A stretch of 64,000 nt of DNA from an uncultured Tenacibaculum sp. (GCF_947504135.1 NZ_CANNGG010000005.1:62001-126000); one strand, 5' to 3'. Positions 52,845-62,214 are shown, numbered from the stretch's first letter. The notes: generated by a model from the letters alone, not told the origin. Program-made: numbers and translations.

Positions 52845-54602
52845 TTATACTTCTTGGTAATTTTCCAACAAAAGTAAACCGTTTTCTATTAACGTAGTGT
52901 AACTCTTGTTACTTTTCATTTCTCCAAGATATTCACGTAACGCTCCTTTTATTGAACAATTGTTTAGTGTTGCCAATTCTAACAGCTCTAACGACAACAA
53001 CCAATCATTTTTATAATTTGATTTTACTTCTGTAAAAATTTCCTCAATGTCTTCCTCAGAAACCGTGCCACCTTCCCTCAGTTCTCTTACTCTATCATAT
53101 AAACTATATAACTTTCTATCTGAATCAGAATATTGAATTTTGTGCGTTTTGGTTTCTGATACTTTTCCTACATCTCCAAACGATGTTACATCAGCAGGAC
53201 CAGCAAAAGCAGACACCACCTCTACACCCACAGCCATATCGTATACTCCCCAATCTGGGTGAAACAACAACGTGTCTCCATGAGTTACTGTACAGTTTTT
53301 AAAAGAAATTAGTAAAATCCTACCTCTTAAATCCCTTGTTCCCGTAATAACTTCTCCTACTACTTTTATCCCTCCTTCAAACTCTAAGGTAATCTGTTCT
53401 CCTTCATAAATACCATAAGCTTTCAAATCTCGCGGACTCATATTCTCTATTGGAATATTAATCCCTTTTAACTTTCCTATTGGACTTCCAAAACCTTCTG
53501 CATGATAATTTGTTCCGTGACCTATCAATTCTTTATCTCTATTTGCTAACACAGTAGGACCAGTTGTTTGTACGTAAATGGCTTTATTATTCTCATCAGT
53601 TATTACATTTGTAAAAACACCCGATACCTGAATACCTGTACTTAACTCGATAGTTCCTAAATTTTTTGAATCAATAAGTTTTTCAATCCCTTTCAACCCT
53701 CCTGTTCTGATAGCCATTTTATTAGCAAACTGTTCCAATACCAAACTTAAATGAGCAAAGTCTGGCGTAACAAATAATTGAGGTTGAGGTTTTGTAATAT
53801 CAAAGCTTACATTAGCAGCATCTAATGTATATGGAACTTTTTCTACTTCATCTTTCATACACCATTTGCTTTCTCCTATAGAAGATAACAATCCAGCTCC
53901 ATAAATTTTTGGATTTTCTAGGGTCCCTATCAATCCATACTCCACTGTCCACCAGTGTAAATTTCTAATTTGAGCCATTTCTGAAAGTTCTCCCATGTTA
54001 TCCTGTAACCACTCCACTTTTTCTTGTGCTTCGTCAATATCTTTTTGAGTAGAGTTAGGGTCTTCTTTTAAGATAGACAACAAACGAATAGCTTCATACA
54101 TTTCGTAATCTTTTGCTGAAGAAATCGCTTTTGCGCCAATTTCACCAAAACGGCGTAAATATTCAGCATACTCTGGGTTTGCTATAATTGGTGCATGTCC
54201 TGCAGCTTCATGAATAATATCAGGAGCTGGCGTGTATTCAATATGATCTATCGTACGCATGTCAGATGCAATCACTAACACGTTGTATGCTTGAAACTCC
54301 ATAAAAGCATTTGGTGGTATAAAACCATCAACAGATACCGCTGCCCAACCTATTTCTTTCAAAATACGATTCATTCCTTGCATGTGAGGAATTTTCTCAA
54401 CGGAAATGCCTGTCTTTTTCAATCCATCTAAGTACGAAGCATGCGCTACTTTCCCTAAATAATCTACATTCATACGCATTACATAACGCCATACAGCTTG
54501 GTTTTGAGCCGTATATTCATCATACGGTTGTTTTACTACGAACTTATGTAAATGCTCGGGTAACTTCTTAGTAACTTCGTTTAACTCAAAGTGAGACTCC
54601 AT
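52845..54602 (-). CDS. Pterin-dependent aromatic amino acid hydroxylase, long form
   Basis: The N-terminal 300 residues are a phenylalanine 4-monooxygenase-type catalytic domain. The iron ligands H131 and H136 are in PDIIHEAAGHAP and E221 in WWTVEYGLIG. This enzyme class uses tetrahydrobiopterin-like cofactors and O2. The protein has 585 residues, about twice the length of simple bacterial PhhA. The C-terminal half (GAGL..SIGESKWC, then GTNYHAEGFGSPIGKLKGI) is unassigned, probably a regulatory or structural extension found in Bacteroidota. It forms an operon with the rhodanese gene. The PTPS/folE pair 18 kb away could make its cofactor. Confidence 0.9.
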   Translation of the reverse strand: MESHFELNEVTKKLPEHLHKFVVKQPYDEYTAQNQAVWRYVMRMNVDYLGKVAHASYLDGLKKTGISVEKIPHMQGMNRILKEIGWAAVSVDGFIPPNAFMEFQAYNVLVIASDMRTIDHIEYTPAPDIIHEAAGHAPIIANPEYAEYLRRFGEIGAKAISSAKDYEMYEAIRLLSILKEDPNSTQKDIDEAQEKVEWLQDNMGELSEMAQIRNLHWWTVEYGLIGTLENPKIYGAGLLSSIGESKWCMKDEVEKVPYTLDAANVSFDITKPQPQLFVTPDFAHLSLVLEQFANKMAIRTGGLKGIEKLIDSKNLGTIELSTGIQVSGVFTNVITDENNKAIYVQTTGPTVLANRDKELIGHGTNYHAEGFGSPIGKLKGINIPIENMSPRDLKAYGIYEGEQITLEFEGGIKVVGEVITGTRDLRGRILLISFKNCTVTHGDTLLFHPDWGVYDMAVGVEVVSAFAGPADVTSFGDVGKVSETKTHKIQYSDSDRKLYSLYDRVRELREGGTVSEEDIEEIFTEVKSNYKNDWLLSLELLELATLNNCSIKGALREYLGEMKSNKSYTTLIENGLLLLENYQEV

Positions 54603-54717
54603 AATGTTGTTTGTTTTGCTGTGTAAATTTAAGTTTTTTATAGTTCACAAAAAATTGATATCCGTTAAATTATATATTTTGTACTTTTACTTTCGGGACT
54701 AATAAAATAACTTATTG

Positions 54718-55485
54718 ATGAAAATTAAAGGAGGTTTAAAAACTCGTTTGCTTGTAGGTATAGCTATTGTTGCTTTTGCTTATCTACGTAAATGCAGTCA
54801 ACAAGAGGTAAACCCTTATACAGGGAAAACACAAGCAGTTAGTTTATCTCCAGAACAAGAAATTGCTATTGGATTACAACAAGCTCCTGTAATGACTCAA
54901 CAGCATGGAGGTTTGTATCCTAACGAAAACGCTCAAGCACTTGTAGACAAAGTTGGCGCAAAGCTCGTGAACAACACAGTTGCTAAAAAATCTGGTTATC
55001 AGTTCGATTTTCATTTATTAAGAGACGAAAAAACGATTAATGCTTTTGCTTTACCAGGCGGACAGGTTTTTATTACCCATGCTCTGTTTTCTCAATTAAA
55101 AAACGAAGATCAATTAGCAGGAGTTTTAGGACATGAAATTGGCCATGTATTAGGGAAACATTCTAACGAACGAATTACCGATGCCAATTTTTGGAAACTT
55201 TTAACCATGGGAGCTTCTGTCGGTGCTGATTTAGGAGAACTAGCGAATAGTATTGGACAACAAACTTTATTAAAAAACGGTCGTGGCGACGAACTAGAAA
55301 GTGATGAATTAGGCGTAAAATTAATGATTGATGCGGGGTATAATCCTGAAAACTTAATTGGCGTAATGGAAATTTTAAAAGCTGCAGCTGGTCCAAATAG
55401 AGTTCCTGAATTTCAAAGTACCCATCCTGATCCTGAAAATAGAATTGAAAAAATTAAAGAAGCTATACGTAAGTACAGAAAATAA
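54718..55485 (+). CDS. M48-family metalloprotease, membrane-anchored
   Basis: This 255-residue protein has an N-terminal hydrophobic segment (11-23) followed by RKCSQQ and by the NPYTGKTQ-SLSPEQEIAIG pattern common in Bacteroidota M48 proteases. The peptidase site is GHEIGHVLGKHSNERI (H139, E140, H143) with ESDELG for the third ligand. The hydrophobic segment does not form a clear lipobox. I start at the ATG 54718, one codon after an in-frame TTG. It is divergent from the hydroxylase gene. Confidence 0.9.
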   Translation: MKIKGGLKTRLLVGIAIVAFAYLRKCSQQEVNPYTGKTQAVSLSPEQEIAIGLQQAPVMTQQHGGLYPNENAQALVDKVGAKLVNNTVAKKSGYQFDFHLLRDEKTINAFALPGGQVFITHALFSQLKNEDQLAGVLGHEIGHVLGKHSNERITDANFWKLLTMGASVGADLGELANSIGQQTLLKNGRGDELESDELGVKLMIDAGYNPENLIGVMEILKAAAGPNRVPEFQSTHPDPENRIEKIKEAIRKYRK

Positions 55486-55564
55486 AAGTCTTTTCAATCT
55501 TATGATTTCTGTAACAAAAGACTAATTAAGAACACTAATAAGTATAACACAAAAATTATTTGCT

Positions 55565-55825
55565 ATGGGTTTTGGAGGATCAGTATCAGCAATGATAACC
55601 AGTTTAAAAAACAACAAAAGAAAAAGAGTAAGTGCTTTTGAAAAGCTTGAACGATTTCAAAAAGAAAATGATGATACGCTGCACTTTAAAAAATCTGCTA
55701 GTAAAAAGCAACTGGAAGAAATCCGTATAAAAACAAAAAGAGAAAATCAGATTGTATGGATAAAAAACCTCGTTTTTCTAGTTGTCATCTTTTCAATATT
55801 GTTTTACCTTATAAACCTACTATAA
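55565..55825 (+). CDS. Small tail-anchored protein, 86 aa
   Basis: This protein has a basic, helical N-terminus (KNNKRKRVSAFEKLERFQKE) with coiled-coil features and one hydrophobic segment at residues 67-86 that would anchor it in the inner membrane. No family recognised. A strong terminator follows. Confidence 0.72.
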   Translation: MGFGGSVSAMITSLKNNKRKRVSAFEKLERFQKENDDTLHFKKSASKKQLEEIRIKTKRENQIVWIKNLVFLVVIFSILFYLINLL

Positions 55826-55827
55826 TA

Positions 55828-55860
55828 AAAAAGTGACACCTGCTAGCAAGTGTCACTTTT
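55828..55860. terminator. Bidirectional intrinsic terminator
   Basis: AAAAGTGACAC (55829-55839) pairs with GTGTCACTTTT (55850-55860) around a ten-base loop that is itself partly self-complementary (TGC/GCA). A and T runs on both sides suit termination of both convergent genes. Confidence 0.85.
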
Positions 55861-55881
55861 ACTTTTATTTATCTAACTGTA

Positions 55882-56385
55882 TTATTTACCTTGAACGATA
55901 TTATAGTTAATTCCAATTCCAATCGAAGTCGGCTCAATACCATCTGTAGCTACACTTTGGTAGTATCCGTAAATATTCCATTCGTCATCATGGTATCCTA
56001 TTTCTGGTCTGTAATAAAAACCTCCTTCATCTCCTTCGGTTAAGAAACCATAACCAATATCGGTTCCTAAGAAAAAGTTTTCTGTAGGGTAAAACCTAAA
56101 CAATCCTGCTAACGGAATAACTCCAACATCAGCAAACTGAAGCAATCCTTCTTCTTTACCAAAATAATGTGTATATCCTGTTGATACTCCAATAGCAAAA
56201 CTATCTGCATCTAAGAATTGGTATTTTAAATCTGCTCCTAATGCAAAAGACGAAATATCAGACATATCACCTACTGGTAAACCACCATGAATACCCATCT
56301 TTAACCAATTTGTTCCTTCTCCTACCTGAGCTTTTACCATTGTAAAACTTGTTATTGCTAATACTAATAAAACTATTTTTTTCAT
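55882..56385 (-). CDS. Small outer-membrane beta-barrel protein
   Basis: This 167-residue protein has a signal peptide (cleaved near VKAQ, residue 20) and alternating strands with Gly/Aromatic turns (GGLPVGD, DLKYQFLD, GVSTGYTHYFG, FRFYPTENFFLGTDIGYGF), ending in a final strand without an aromatic C-terminus. It probably forms an eight-stranded barrel of the outer-membrane protein-like family in Bacteroidota. The function is unknown. Confidence 0.82.
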   Translation of the reverse strand: MKKIVLLVLAITSFTMVKAQVGEGTNWLKMGIHGGLPVGDMSDISSFALGADLKYQFLDADSFAIGVSTGYTHYFGKEEGLLQFADVGVIPLAGLFRFYPTENFFLGTDIGYGFLTEGDEGGFYYRPEIGYHDDEWNIYGYYQSVATDGIEPTSIGIGINYNIVQGK

Positions 56386-56408
56386 AATATTGTTTTTAAG
56401 TTACACCG

Positions 56409-56416
56409 CAAAACTA
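56409..56416 (-). promoter_or_regulatory. TAnnTTTG promoter of the beta-barrel protein gene
   Basis: On the minus strand TAGTTTTG (56416 to 56409) is an exact -7 element, 23 bases before the ATG at 56385. Confidence 0.55.
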
Positions 56417-56519
56417 CATAGGTAACAACTTCACGATTATCTCTTTTCATTCAAATATTAACTCAAATCATTTTTTATGTTTAATACATATTCATTACAG
56501 GTATTTTAATTCAAAGAAG

Positions 56520-56527
56520 TAAATTTG
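56520..56527 (+). promoter_or_regulatory. TAnnTTTG promoter of gpmI
   Basis: TAAATTTG is an exact -7 element only four bases before the ATG at 56532. The transcript would be leaderless or nearly so. Confidence 0.55.
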
Positions 56528-56531
56528 CAAC

Positions 56532-58049
56532 ATGAACAAGAAAGTAATACTTATGATTTTGGATGGATGGGGAATTACCCAAGATCCAAAAGTATCAGCT
56601 ATATACAATGCAAAAACACCATTTATCAATTCTTTATATGATAAATTTCCGAATGCAGAATTAAGAACTGACGGTGAACATGTAGGATTACCTAAAGGAC
56701 AAATGGGAAATTCGGAAGTAGGACACATGAACTTAGGTGCTGGTAGAATTGTATATCAGAATTTAGCTAAAATAAACAAAGCCGTAAAAGAGGGTACACT
56801 TGCACAAGAAACCGAACTAGTAAAAGCTTTTGAGTATGCTAAAACCAACAACAAAAACATTCATTTTTTAGGATTGGTTTCTAACGGTGGAATTCATTCT
56901 CATGTCGATCATTTAAAAGGATTACTTACTTCTGCAAACGATTACGGTTTAAAAAGCGTGTATTTACATGCTTTTACTGACGGACGTGATTGCGACCCTA
57001 AATCAGGAAAATATTTTATCAACGACATTCAAGAGCACATGCAAGAAACCACAGGTGAGTTGGCAACAATCACTGGTCGTTACTACGCAATGGATCGCGA
57101 TAATCGTTGGGAACGCGTGCAGCTTGCTTACGATGCTTTAGTTAACGGAAAAGGCTCACTTTCTTCGGATGCTTTAACTAGTATTCAACAAAGCTATGAC
57201 GAAGGCGTAACCGATGAATTCATCAAACCAATCATAATGGTTGATGAAAACAATGAACCAAAAACAAACATTAAAGAAGACGACGTTGTTATCTTCTTCA
57301 ATTTTAGAACTGACAGAGGACGTCAATTAACCGAAGCCTTAAGTCAAAAAGATTTTCCTGAATTCAACATGAAAAAATTACCGTTATATTTTGTTACCAT
57401 GACAAGCTATGACGATACTTTTAAAAACATCCATGTTATTTACGATGGAAAGAACATTGAAAACACTTTGGGTGAAGTATTAGAGTCAGCTGGAAAAAGT
57501 CAAATTAGGATTGCTGAGACAGAAAAATATCCACACGTTACTTTCTTTTTCTCTGGCGGAAGAGAAGATGAATTTACAGGAGAAAAACGTTTGCTTTGTC
57601 CATCTCCTAAAGTAGCTACCTATGATTTAAAACCTGAAATGAGTGCTTATGAAATTCGCGACGCTATTGTTCCTGAACTACAAAGCGGTAATGTTGATTT
57701 TGTATGTTTAAACTTTGCTAATGGTGATATGGTTGGTCATACAGGTGTTTTTGAAGCTGCTGTTAAAGCTTGTGAAGCAGTTGACAATTGTGTTGGAGAC
57801 GTAGTAACAACTGCGTTAAATAATGACTATACCACTATTTTAATTGCTGATCACGGAAACTGTGAAACGATGATTAATCCAGACGGAACACCACATACAG
57901 CGCACACTACCAATCCTGTTCCTATGATTTTAATTGACAAGGAGTTAAAATCAATAAAAAGTGGTATTTTAGGCGACATTGCTCCAACTATTTTAAAATT
58001 AATGGGTATTGAACAACCTAAAGAAATGACACAACATTCGCTTATTTAA
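56532..58049 (+). CDS. gpmI: 2,3-bisphosphoglycerate-independent phosphoglycerate mutase
   Basis: This 505-residue Mn-dependent mutase of glycolysis has D11 in MILDGWG and the catalytic Ser61 in GQMGNSEVGHMNLGAG. The metal-binding C-terminal motifs are TILIADHGNCE and the HTAHT cluster. Full length and complete. It is followed by a thioredoxin-like lipoprotein gene after 11 bases. Confidence 0.97.
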   Translation: MNKKVILMILDGWGITQDPKVSAIYNAKTPFINSLYDKFPNAELRTDGEHVGLPKGQMGNSEVGHMNLGAGRIVYQNLAKINKAVKEGTLAQETELVKAFEYAKTNNKNIHFLGLVSNGGIHSHVDHLKGLLTSANDYGLKSVYLHAFTDGRDCDPKSGKYFINDIQEHMQETTGELATITGRYYAMDRDNRWERVQLAYDALVNGKGSLSSDALTSIQQSYDEGVTDEFIKPIIMVDENNEPKTNIKEDDVVIFFNFRTDRGRQLTEALSQKDFPEFNMKKLPLYFVTMTSYDDTFKNIHVIYDGKNIENTLGEVLESAGKSQIRIAETEKYPHVTFFFSGGREDEFTGEKRLLCPSPKVATYDLKPEMSAYEIRDAIVPELQSGNVDFVCLNFANGDMVGHTGVFEAAVKACEAVDNCVGDVVTTALNNDYTTILIADHGNCETMINPDGTPHTAHTTNPVPMILIDKELKSIKSGILGDIAPTILKLMGIEQPKEMTQHSLI

Positions 58050-58060
58050 AAATATATCTT

Positions 58061-58591
58061 ATGAAAAAAATCGTGTACCTTTTTGTAGCCTTACTTATTG
58101 TTTCTTGTGCATCGACACCAAAGAACCTAGCAACAAAAAATGAAAATGGAAATTTAGTTGGTATTGCTACTAAAAAAGATTTTCAACAAGAACCACACGG
58201 AAGTGAGTGGTTTAACGATTTTTATTCATATTACGAAACAGATAAAGCTACCGTAGAAAAACTAAAACCATATTTAAAAGACATAAAAATAAAAAGCTTT
58301 ATGGGAACTTGGTGTGGAGATAGTAAAAGAGAGATTCCTAATTTTTATAAAATCTTAGACGAAGCCGAATTCGATTATAAAAACCTTGAATTAATTACAG
58401 TAAACCGTCAGAAAAAAGCTAATGGTTTAGAAGAAGGTTTCAATGTAATTCGAGTTCCAACCTTCATTTTTTATAAAGACGGAAAAGAAGTTGGTCGTTT
58501 TGTAGAACACGCTATTGAAGGTAGCTCAGTTGAAGAAGATTTCTTAAAAATACTATCTGGTCAAGAATACAAACATCCATATCAAAAATAA
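58061..58591 (+). CDS. Thioredoxin-like lipoprotein without second active-site Cys
   Basis: This 176-residue protein has lipobox IVSC (Cys16) and a thioredoxin fold. The active-site region reads FMGTWCGDSKREIP, so the second Cys of a CxxC pair is Ser, which leaves a single Cys. VRVPTFIFYKDGKEVG-type sequence follows with the cis-Pro. It may bind rather than oxidise or reduce, or act with an external thiol. Operon with gpmI. Confidence 0.88.
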   Translation: MKKIVYLFVALLIVSCASTPKNLATKNENGNLVGIATKKDFQQEPHGSEWFNDFYSYYETDKATVEKLKPYLKDIKIKSFMGTWCGDSKREIPNFYKILDEAEFDYKNLELITVNRQKKANGLEEGFNVIRVPTFIFYKDGKEVGRFVEHAIEGSSVEEDFLKILSGQEYKHPYQK

Positions 58592-58594
58592 CTG

Positions 58595-58602
58595 TAAATT
58601 TG
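58595..58602 (+). promoter_or_regulatory. TAnnTTTG promoter of map
   Basis: TAAATTTG is an exact -7 element 18 bases before the ATG at 58621. It overlaps an upstream in-frame TTG, which therefore is not the start. Confidence 0.6.
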
Positions 58603-58620
58603 CGCCTCAATATTTTTACC

Positions 58621-59439
58621 ATGATTAAACCAAAAACTAGAGAAGAAATTGAATTAATGCGCGAAAGTGCTTTAGTAGTATCAAAAACCTTAGGTATGCT
58701 TGCCAAAGAAGTAAAACCTGGAGTTACTACATTATATCTTGATAAACTTGCCGAAGAATTTATTCGTGAGCAAGGTGCTATTCCTGGTTTTTTAGGTTTA
58801 TACGATTTCCCTAACACACTTTGTATGAGTCCTAACTCTCAAGTAGTTCACGGAATTCCAAACAACACACCTTTACAAGAAGGTGACATCATCTCTATTG
58901 ATTGTGGTGCTATAAAAAATGATTTTTACGGAGATCACGCTTACACGTTTGCTGTAGGTGAAATTACTCCTGAAACTCAAAAACTACTTGATATCACTAA
59001 AGAAAGTTTATATGTAGGTATTCGTGAACTAAAAGTAGGAAATCGTGTTGGTGATGTAGGTTTTGCTATTCAAAACTTTACTGAAAAACATGGCTACGGT
59101 GTTGTTCGTGAACTGGTAGGGCACGGTTTAGGTCGTAAGATGCACGAAGACCCAGAAATGCCTAACTATGGACGCAGAGGTCGTGGTAAAAAATTTATTG
59201 AAGGTATGGTAGTTGCTATTGAACCTATGACCAATATGGGAACTCATAAAATCCGTCAACATAGTGATGGGTGGACAATTACAACTTTAGATGGTAAACC
59301 ATCAGCACACTTTGAACATGATGTAGCCATAGTTAATGGTAAACCAGAGTTACTATCTACCTTTAAGTATATTTACGATGCTTTAGGTATTGAAAGTAAC
59401 GAAGAAGACGAATTTAGACAACAACCATTAGTTATATAA
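58621..59439 (+). CDS. map: Methionine aminopeptidase, type I
   Basis: This 272-residue enzyme removes the initiator Met. It has the metal ligands in IDCGAIKNDFYGDHAYTF, the HGLGRKMHEDP loop with the catalytic His, IEPMT and the closing Glu in FEHDVAI. The length is normal. I start at the ATG 58621, as the promoter overlaps any earlier start. The methyltransferase gene begins three bases after the stop. Confidence 0.96.
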   Translation: MIKPKTREEIELMRESALVVSKTLGMLAKEVKPGVTTLYLDKLAEEFIREQGAIPGFLGLYDFPNTLCMSPNSQVVHGIPNNTPLQEGDIISIDCGAIKNDFYGDHAYTFAVGEITPETQKLLDITKESLYVGIRELKVGNRVGDVGFAIQNFTEKHGYGVVRELVGHGLGRKMHEDPEMPNYGRRGRGKKFIEGMVVAIEPMTNMGTHKIRQHSDGWTITTLDGKPSAHFEHDVAIVNGKPELLSTFKYIYDALGIESNEEDEFRQQPLVI

Positions 59440-59442
59440 TTT

Positions 59443-60213
59443 GTGTCTTTATTTAAAACGATACTTAATACTATTCCTAGACCTATATTAATCAAAGCCA
59501 GTTATTGGGCTCGTCCCATTATTACTTGGTGGTTAAAAGGAGATAACTTTACAGATCCGATTGACGGAAAATCATTCAAAAAGTTTTTACCTTACGGATA
59601 TGGAGTTCAACGTAAAAACGCACTTTCTCCTTCCACCCTTTCACTAGAAAGACATCGTTTAATGTGGCTTTTTTTACAACAGGAAAGCAACTTCTTTACT
59701 TCCGATAAAAAGTTAAAAGTATTACATATCGCCCCTGAGCAATGTTTTTTAGATCTTTTTAGAAAACAGCAAAATTTAGAGTACACAACATCCGATTTAG
59801 AATCACCTATAGCAGATGTAAAAGCAGATATTTGCAATCTTCCTTTTGAAGACAACTCTTTTGATGTAGTGTTTTGTAATCATGTGCTGGAACATATCCC
59901 TGACGACACAAAGGCGATGCAAGAATTGTATCGAGTAATGAAAGTTGGTGGATTTGGAATTTTTCAAATTCCGCAGGATTTATCTAGAGAAATCACTTTT
60001 GAAGACGATTCAATAACCAACCCTAAAGAACGTGCAAAAATCTTCGGTCAGTACGACCATGTTCGTGTGTACGGACGTGATTACTTTAATAAGTTACGCT
60101 CTATAGGATTTACAGTTGATGAAATAGACTACACAAAAAAAATCGCTCCAGAAAAACTAGAACGATTTGCATTAATGAAAGGCGAAATTTTGCCTGTATG
60201 TTATAAAAACTAG
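59443..60213 (+). CDS. Class I SAM-dependent methyltransferase
   Basis: This 256-residue protein has a Rossmann-fold methyltransferase domain: LHIAPEQCF as motif I, ADICNLPFEDNSFDVVFCNHVLEHIPDD, and MKVGGFGIFQIP for motif IV onward. The N-terminal 80 residues carry positive and hydrophobic parts (YWARPIITWWLKG) that may meet a membrane. The substrate is unknown. The start is a GTG three bases after map, the only one that includes the conserved N-terminus. The gene converges with apbE and overlaps its last four bases. Confidence 0.85.
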   Translation: MSLFKTILNTIPRPILIKASYWARPIITWWLKGDNFTDPIDGKSFKKFLPYGYGVQRKNALSPSTLSLERHRLMWLFLQQESNFFTSDKKLKVLHIAPEQCFLDLFRKQQNLEYTTSDLESPIADVKADICNLPFEDNSFDVVFCNHVLEHIPDDTKAMQELYRVMKVGGFGIFQIPQDLSREITFEDDSITNPKERAKIFGQYDHVRVYGRDYFNKLRSIGFTVDEIDYTKKIAPEKLERFALMKGEILPVCYKN

Positions 60214-61181
60214 TTTTCAAATTCTGCTAATTCATCTGTATCGCTATGATACAACAACACTACTTTTAATTCTGGATGTTCTTTGAGAAACTCCTTTGTT
60301 TTTTCTAAACCCATTGCTAAAAAAGCAGTTGCATACGCATCTACATCCGCACAATCTCCTTTTAAACGAACCGACACACTTAACAAATTACTTTCCTCTG
60401 CTAATCCTGTTTTTGCATTTACCGTGTGTACTATTTTCTTTCCTTCTGCATTTACCTTGTATTTTCTATAATTCCCTGAAGTTGCCATTGACTCATTATC
60501 CAATTCAATTACTTTTTGAATAGAGCGTGTGCCATCAACATTTGGTTTCTCAATAGCCACTTTCCATAATTTCCCTTCTTTTGTACCTCTAGCTCTAATC
60601 TCACCTCCTATTTCCACCAAGTAATCATGAATGTTTTTCGACTCTAAAAACCTTCCAACAATATCTACTCCGTATCCTTTAGCAAAAGCATTTACATTAA
60701 ACTCAATATTTTCACTATCTCTATACACCTTTCTATCTTGTAATCTAACTTTATCAAATCCTACATTCTCCATCAAAGCTGCAATTTCTTCCGAAGTTAA
60801 ATCTTTCTTTTCTTTTCCTGAGCCAAATCCGTATGCATCTATCAACCTACCAATAGTAGGGTCAAAATATCCGTCAGTTTCCTTATAAATTCTTTTGGCC
60901 TTTTCAAACACTTCAACAAACATATCATCAACTACTACAGTAGTGTCTCCTCGGTTAATTTTTGAAATATCAGAGGTAGGCATATAGGTTGACAGTGACT
61001 TATTCACTAAATGAAACAAACTATCAATAGATTTTTGATAATTTTTACTGCTCATGTAAGTTATATGATAAGTAGTTCCAAAAACACCTCCCTGTAATTT
61101 AGTCTCCTCTATTTTTTTTTCTTCTTTACAAGATATAAACAACAATAATGAAACTATTATAAGCGTTACTTTTTTGATCAT
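60210..61181 (-). CDS. apbE: FAD:protein FMN transferase (ApbE), lipoprotein
   Basis: This 323-residue enzyme attaches FMN covalently to a Thr in target proteins such as NqrB or RnfG. The lipobox is FISC (Cys18). GGVFGTTYHITY, NVNAFAKGYGVD, VEIGGEIRARG and the C-terminal DVDAYATAFLAMG motif are the family marks. The ATG at 61181 gives a proper signal peptide; the upstream frame up to 61223 overlaps the -7 element. No Nqr or Rnf gene is in the window. Confidence 0.94.
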   Translation of the reverse strand: MIKKVTLIIVSLLLFISCKEEKKIEETKLQGGVFGTTYHITYMSSKNYQKSIDSLFHLVNKSLSTYMPTSDISKINRGDTTVVVDDMFVEVFEKAKRIYKETDGYFDPTIGRLIDAYGFGSGKEKKDLTSEEIAALMENVGFDKVRLQDRKVYRDSENIEFNVNAFAKGYGVDIVGRFLESKNIHDYLVEIGGEIRARGTKEGKLWKVAIEKPNVDGTRSIQKVIELDNESMATSGNYRKYKVNAEGKKIVHTVNAKTGLAEESNLLSVSVRLKGDCADVDAYATAFLAMGLEKTKEFLKEHPELKVVLLYHSDTDELAEFEN

Positions 61182-61198
61182 GTTAAAAAAATTTGCCA

Positions 61199-61206
61199 CA
61201 AAATTA
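61199..61206 (-). promoter_or_regulatory. TAnnTTTG promoter of apbE
   Basis: TAATTTTG on the minus strand (61206 to 61199) is an exact -7 element 17 bases before the ATG at 61181. Confidence 0.55.
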
Positions 61207-61262
61207 GTGCTTTCAATCTTCATAAAAGATTGTTAATTCTCTTTTTTGTGTCTTCATTTTTA

Positions 61263-61270
61263 TAAATTTG
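61263..61270 (+). promoter_or_regulatory. TAnnTTTG promoter of the OmpA-family gene
   Basis: TAAATTTG is an exact -7 element 45 bases before the ATG at 61316. A TTTG 14 bases upstream could act as a slightly close -33 element. Confidence 0.55.
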
Positions 61271-61315
61271 CTCAACTATTAATTATTAATAATACATATA
61301 AAACATAGAATCAAA

Positions 61316-62164
61316 ATGAAAAAAGTATTCTTATTCCTTAGTGCCGCTCTTTTATTAGCATCGTGTGCTTCTACAAAAGAATTGGAGGCTGTTAAGGCTA
61401 AACATGAACAAACAAAAGAAGAATTATTAGCAGTAAAAGCTAACTTAACTAAATGCTTGGTTGAGAAAGAAAATTGTGAAGAAAAGGCTTTCTCTTTAGA
61501 GTCTAGAGTAACTGAATTAAAGAAAGACAAAGAAAACACCTTACAACAGGTAGAAAACTTAACTGTATTAACACAAGGAGCTAATGACAACATTAAAGAA
61601 ACATTATCTCAGTTAAGCAAAAAAGATAAGTACATCAACAAAATTAGAGAGGCTGCTTCTAAAAAAGATTCTTTAAACTTAGTAGTTGCATTCCACTTAA
61701 AGAGAGAATTACAAGACGGTATTGATGACGAAGATATTGAAGTAAATGTAGAAAAAACAGTAGTATTTATTTCAATTTCTGATAAATTATTATTTAAAAG
61801 CGGAAGCTACACTATCAACGACAAAGCTTCTAAAGTGTTAGAAAAAGTTGCAACCGTAGTTAACGGACAACCTCAAATGGATGTAATGGTAGAAGGACAT
61901 ACTGATAACACTCCTGTTGCTGCTGGTTCTGTATTAAAAGATAACTGGGGATTAAGCGTTTTACGTTCTACTGCTATTGTTCGTGAATTACAAGGAAAAT
62001 ACAATGTAGCACCAGAAAGATTAATTGCTGCAGGTAGGAGTAGCTATGTTCCTTTAGTAGAAAACAACAGTCCTGCTAACAAAGCTAAAAACAGACGTAC
62101 AAAAATTATTATCTTACCTAGATTAAATCAATTCTTTGATTTATTAGATCAGAAGGTAGAGTAG
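61316..62164 (+). CDS. OmpA-family peptidoglycan-binding lipoprotein
   Basis: This 282-residue lipoprotein has lipobox LASC (Cys17), then a coiled coil from about 20-100 (Lys/Glu/Leu heptads). The C-terminal OmpA domain at about 145-270 has VEGHTDNTPV, then NWGLSVLRSTAIV and NRRTKIIILP. It would link the outer membrane to the cell wall. A terminator follows. Confidence 0.93.
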   Translation: MKKVFLFLSAALLLASCASTKELEAVKAKHEQTKEELLAVKANLTKCLVEKENCEEKAFSLESRVTELKKDKENTLQQVENLTVLTQGANDNIKETLSQLSKKDKYINKIREAASKKDSLNLVVAFHLKRELQDGIDDEDIEVNVEKTVVFISISDKLLFKSGSYTINDKASKVLEKVATVVNGQPQMDVMVEGHTDNTPVAAGSVLKDNWGLSVLRSTAIVRELQGKYNVAPERLIAAGRSSYVPLVENNSPANKAKNRRTKIIILPRLNQFFDLLDQKVE

Positions 62165-62184
62165 TTTAAAAACATACTATGTCG

Positions 62185-62214
62185 AAAAAGCGTGCTTATG
62201 AGCACGCTTTTTTT
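62185..62214 (+). terminator. Intrinsic terminator after the OmpA-family gene
   Basis: GCGTGCT (62190-62196), the four-base loop TATG and AGCACGC (62201-62207) form a perfect GC-rich stem, followed by seven T and preceded by five A. Textbook Rho-independent terminator. Confidence 0.92.
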
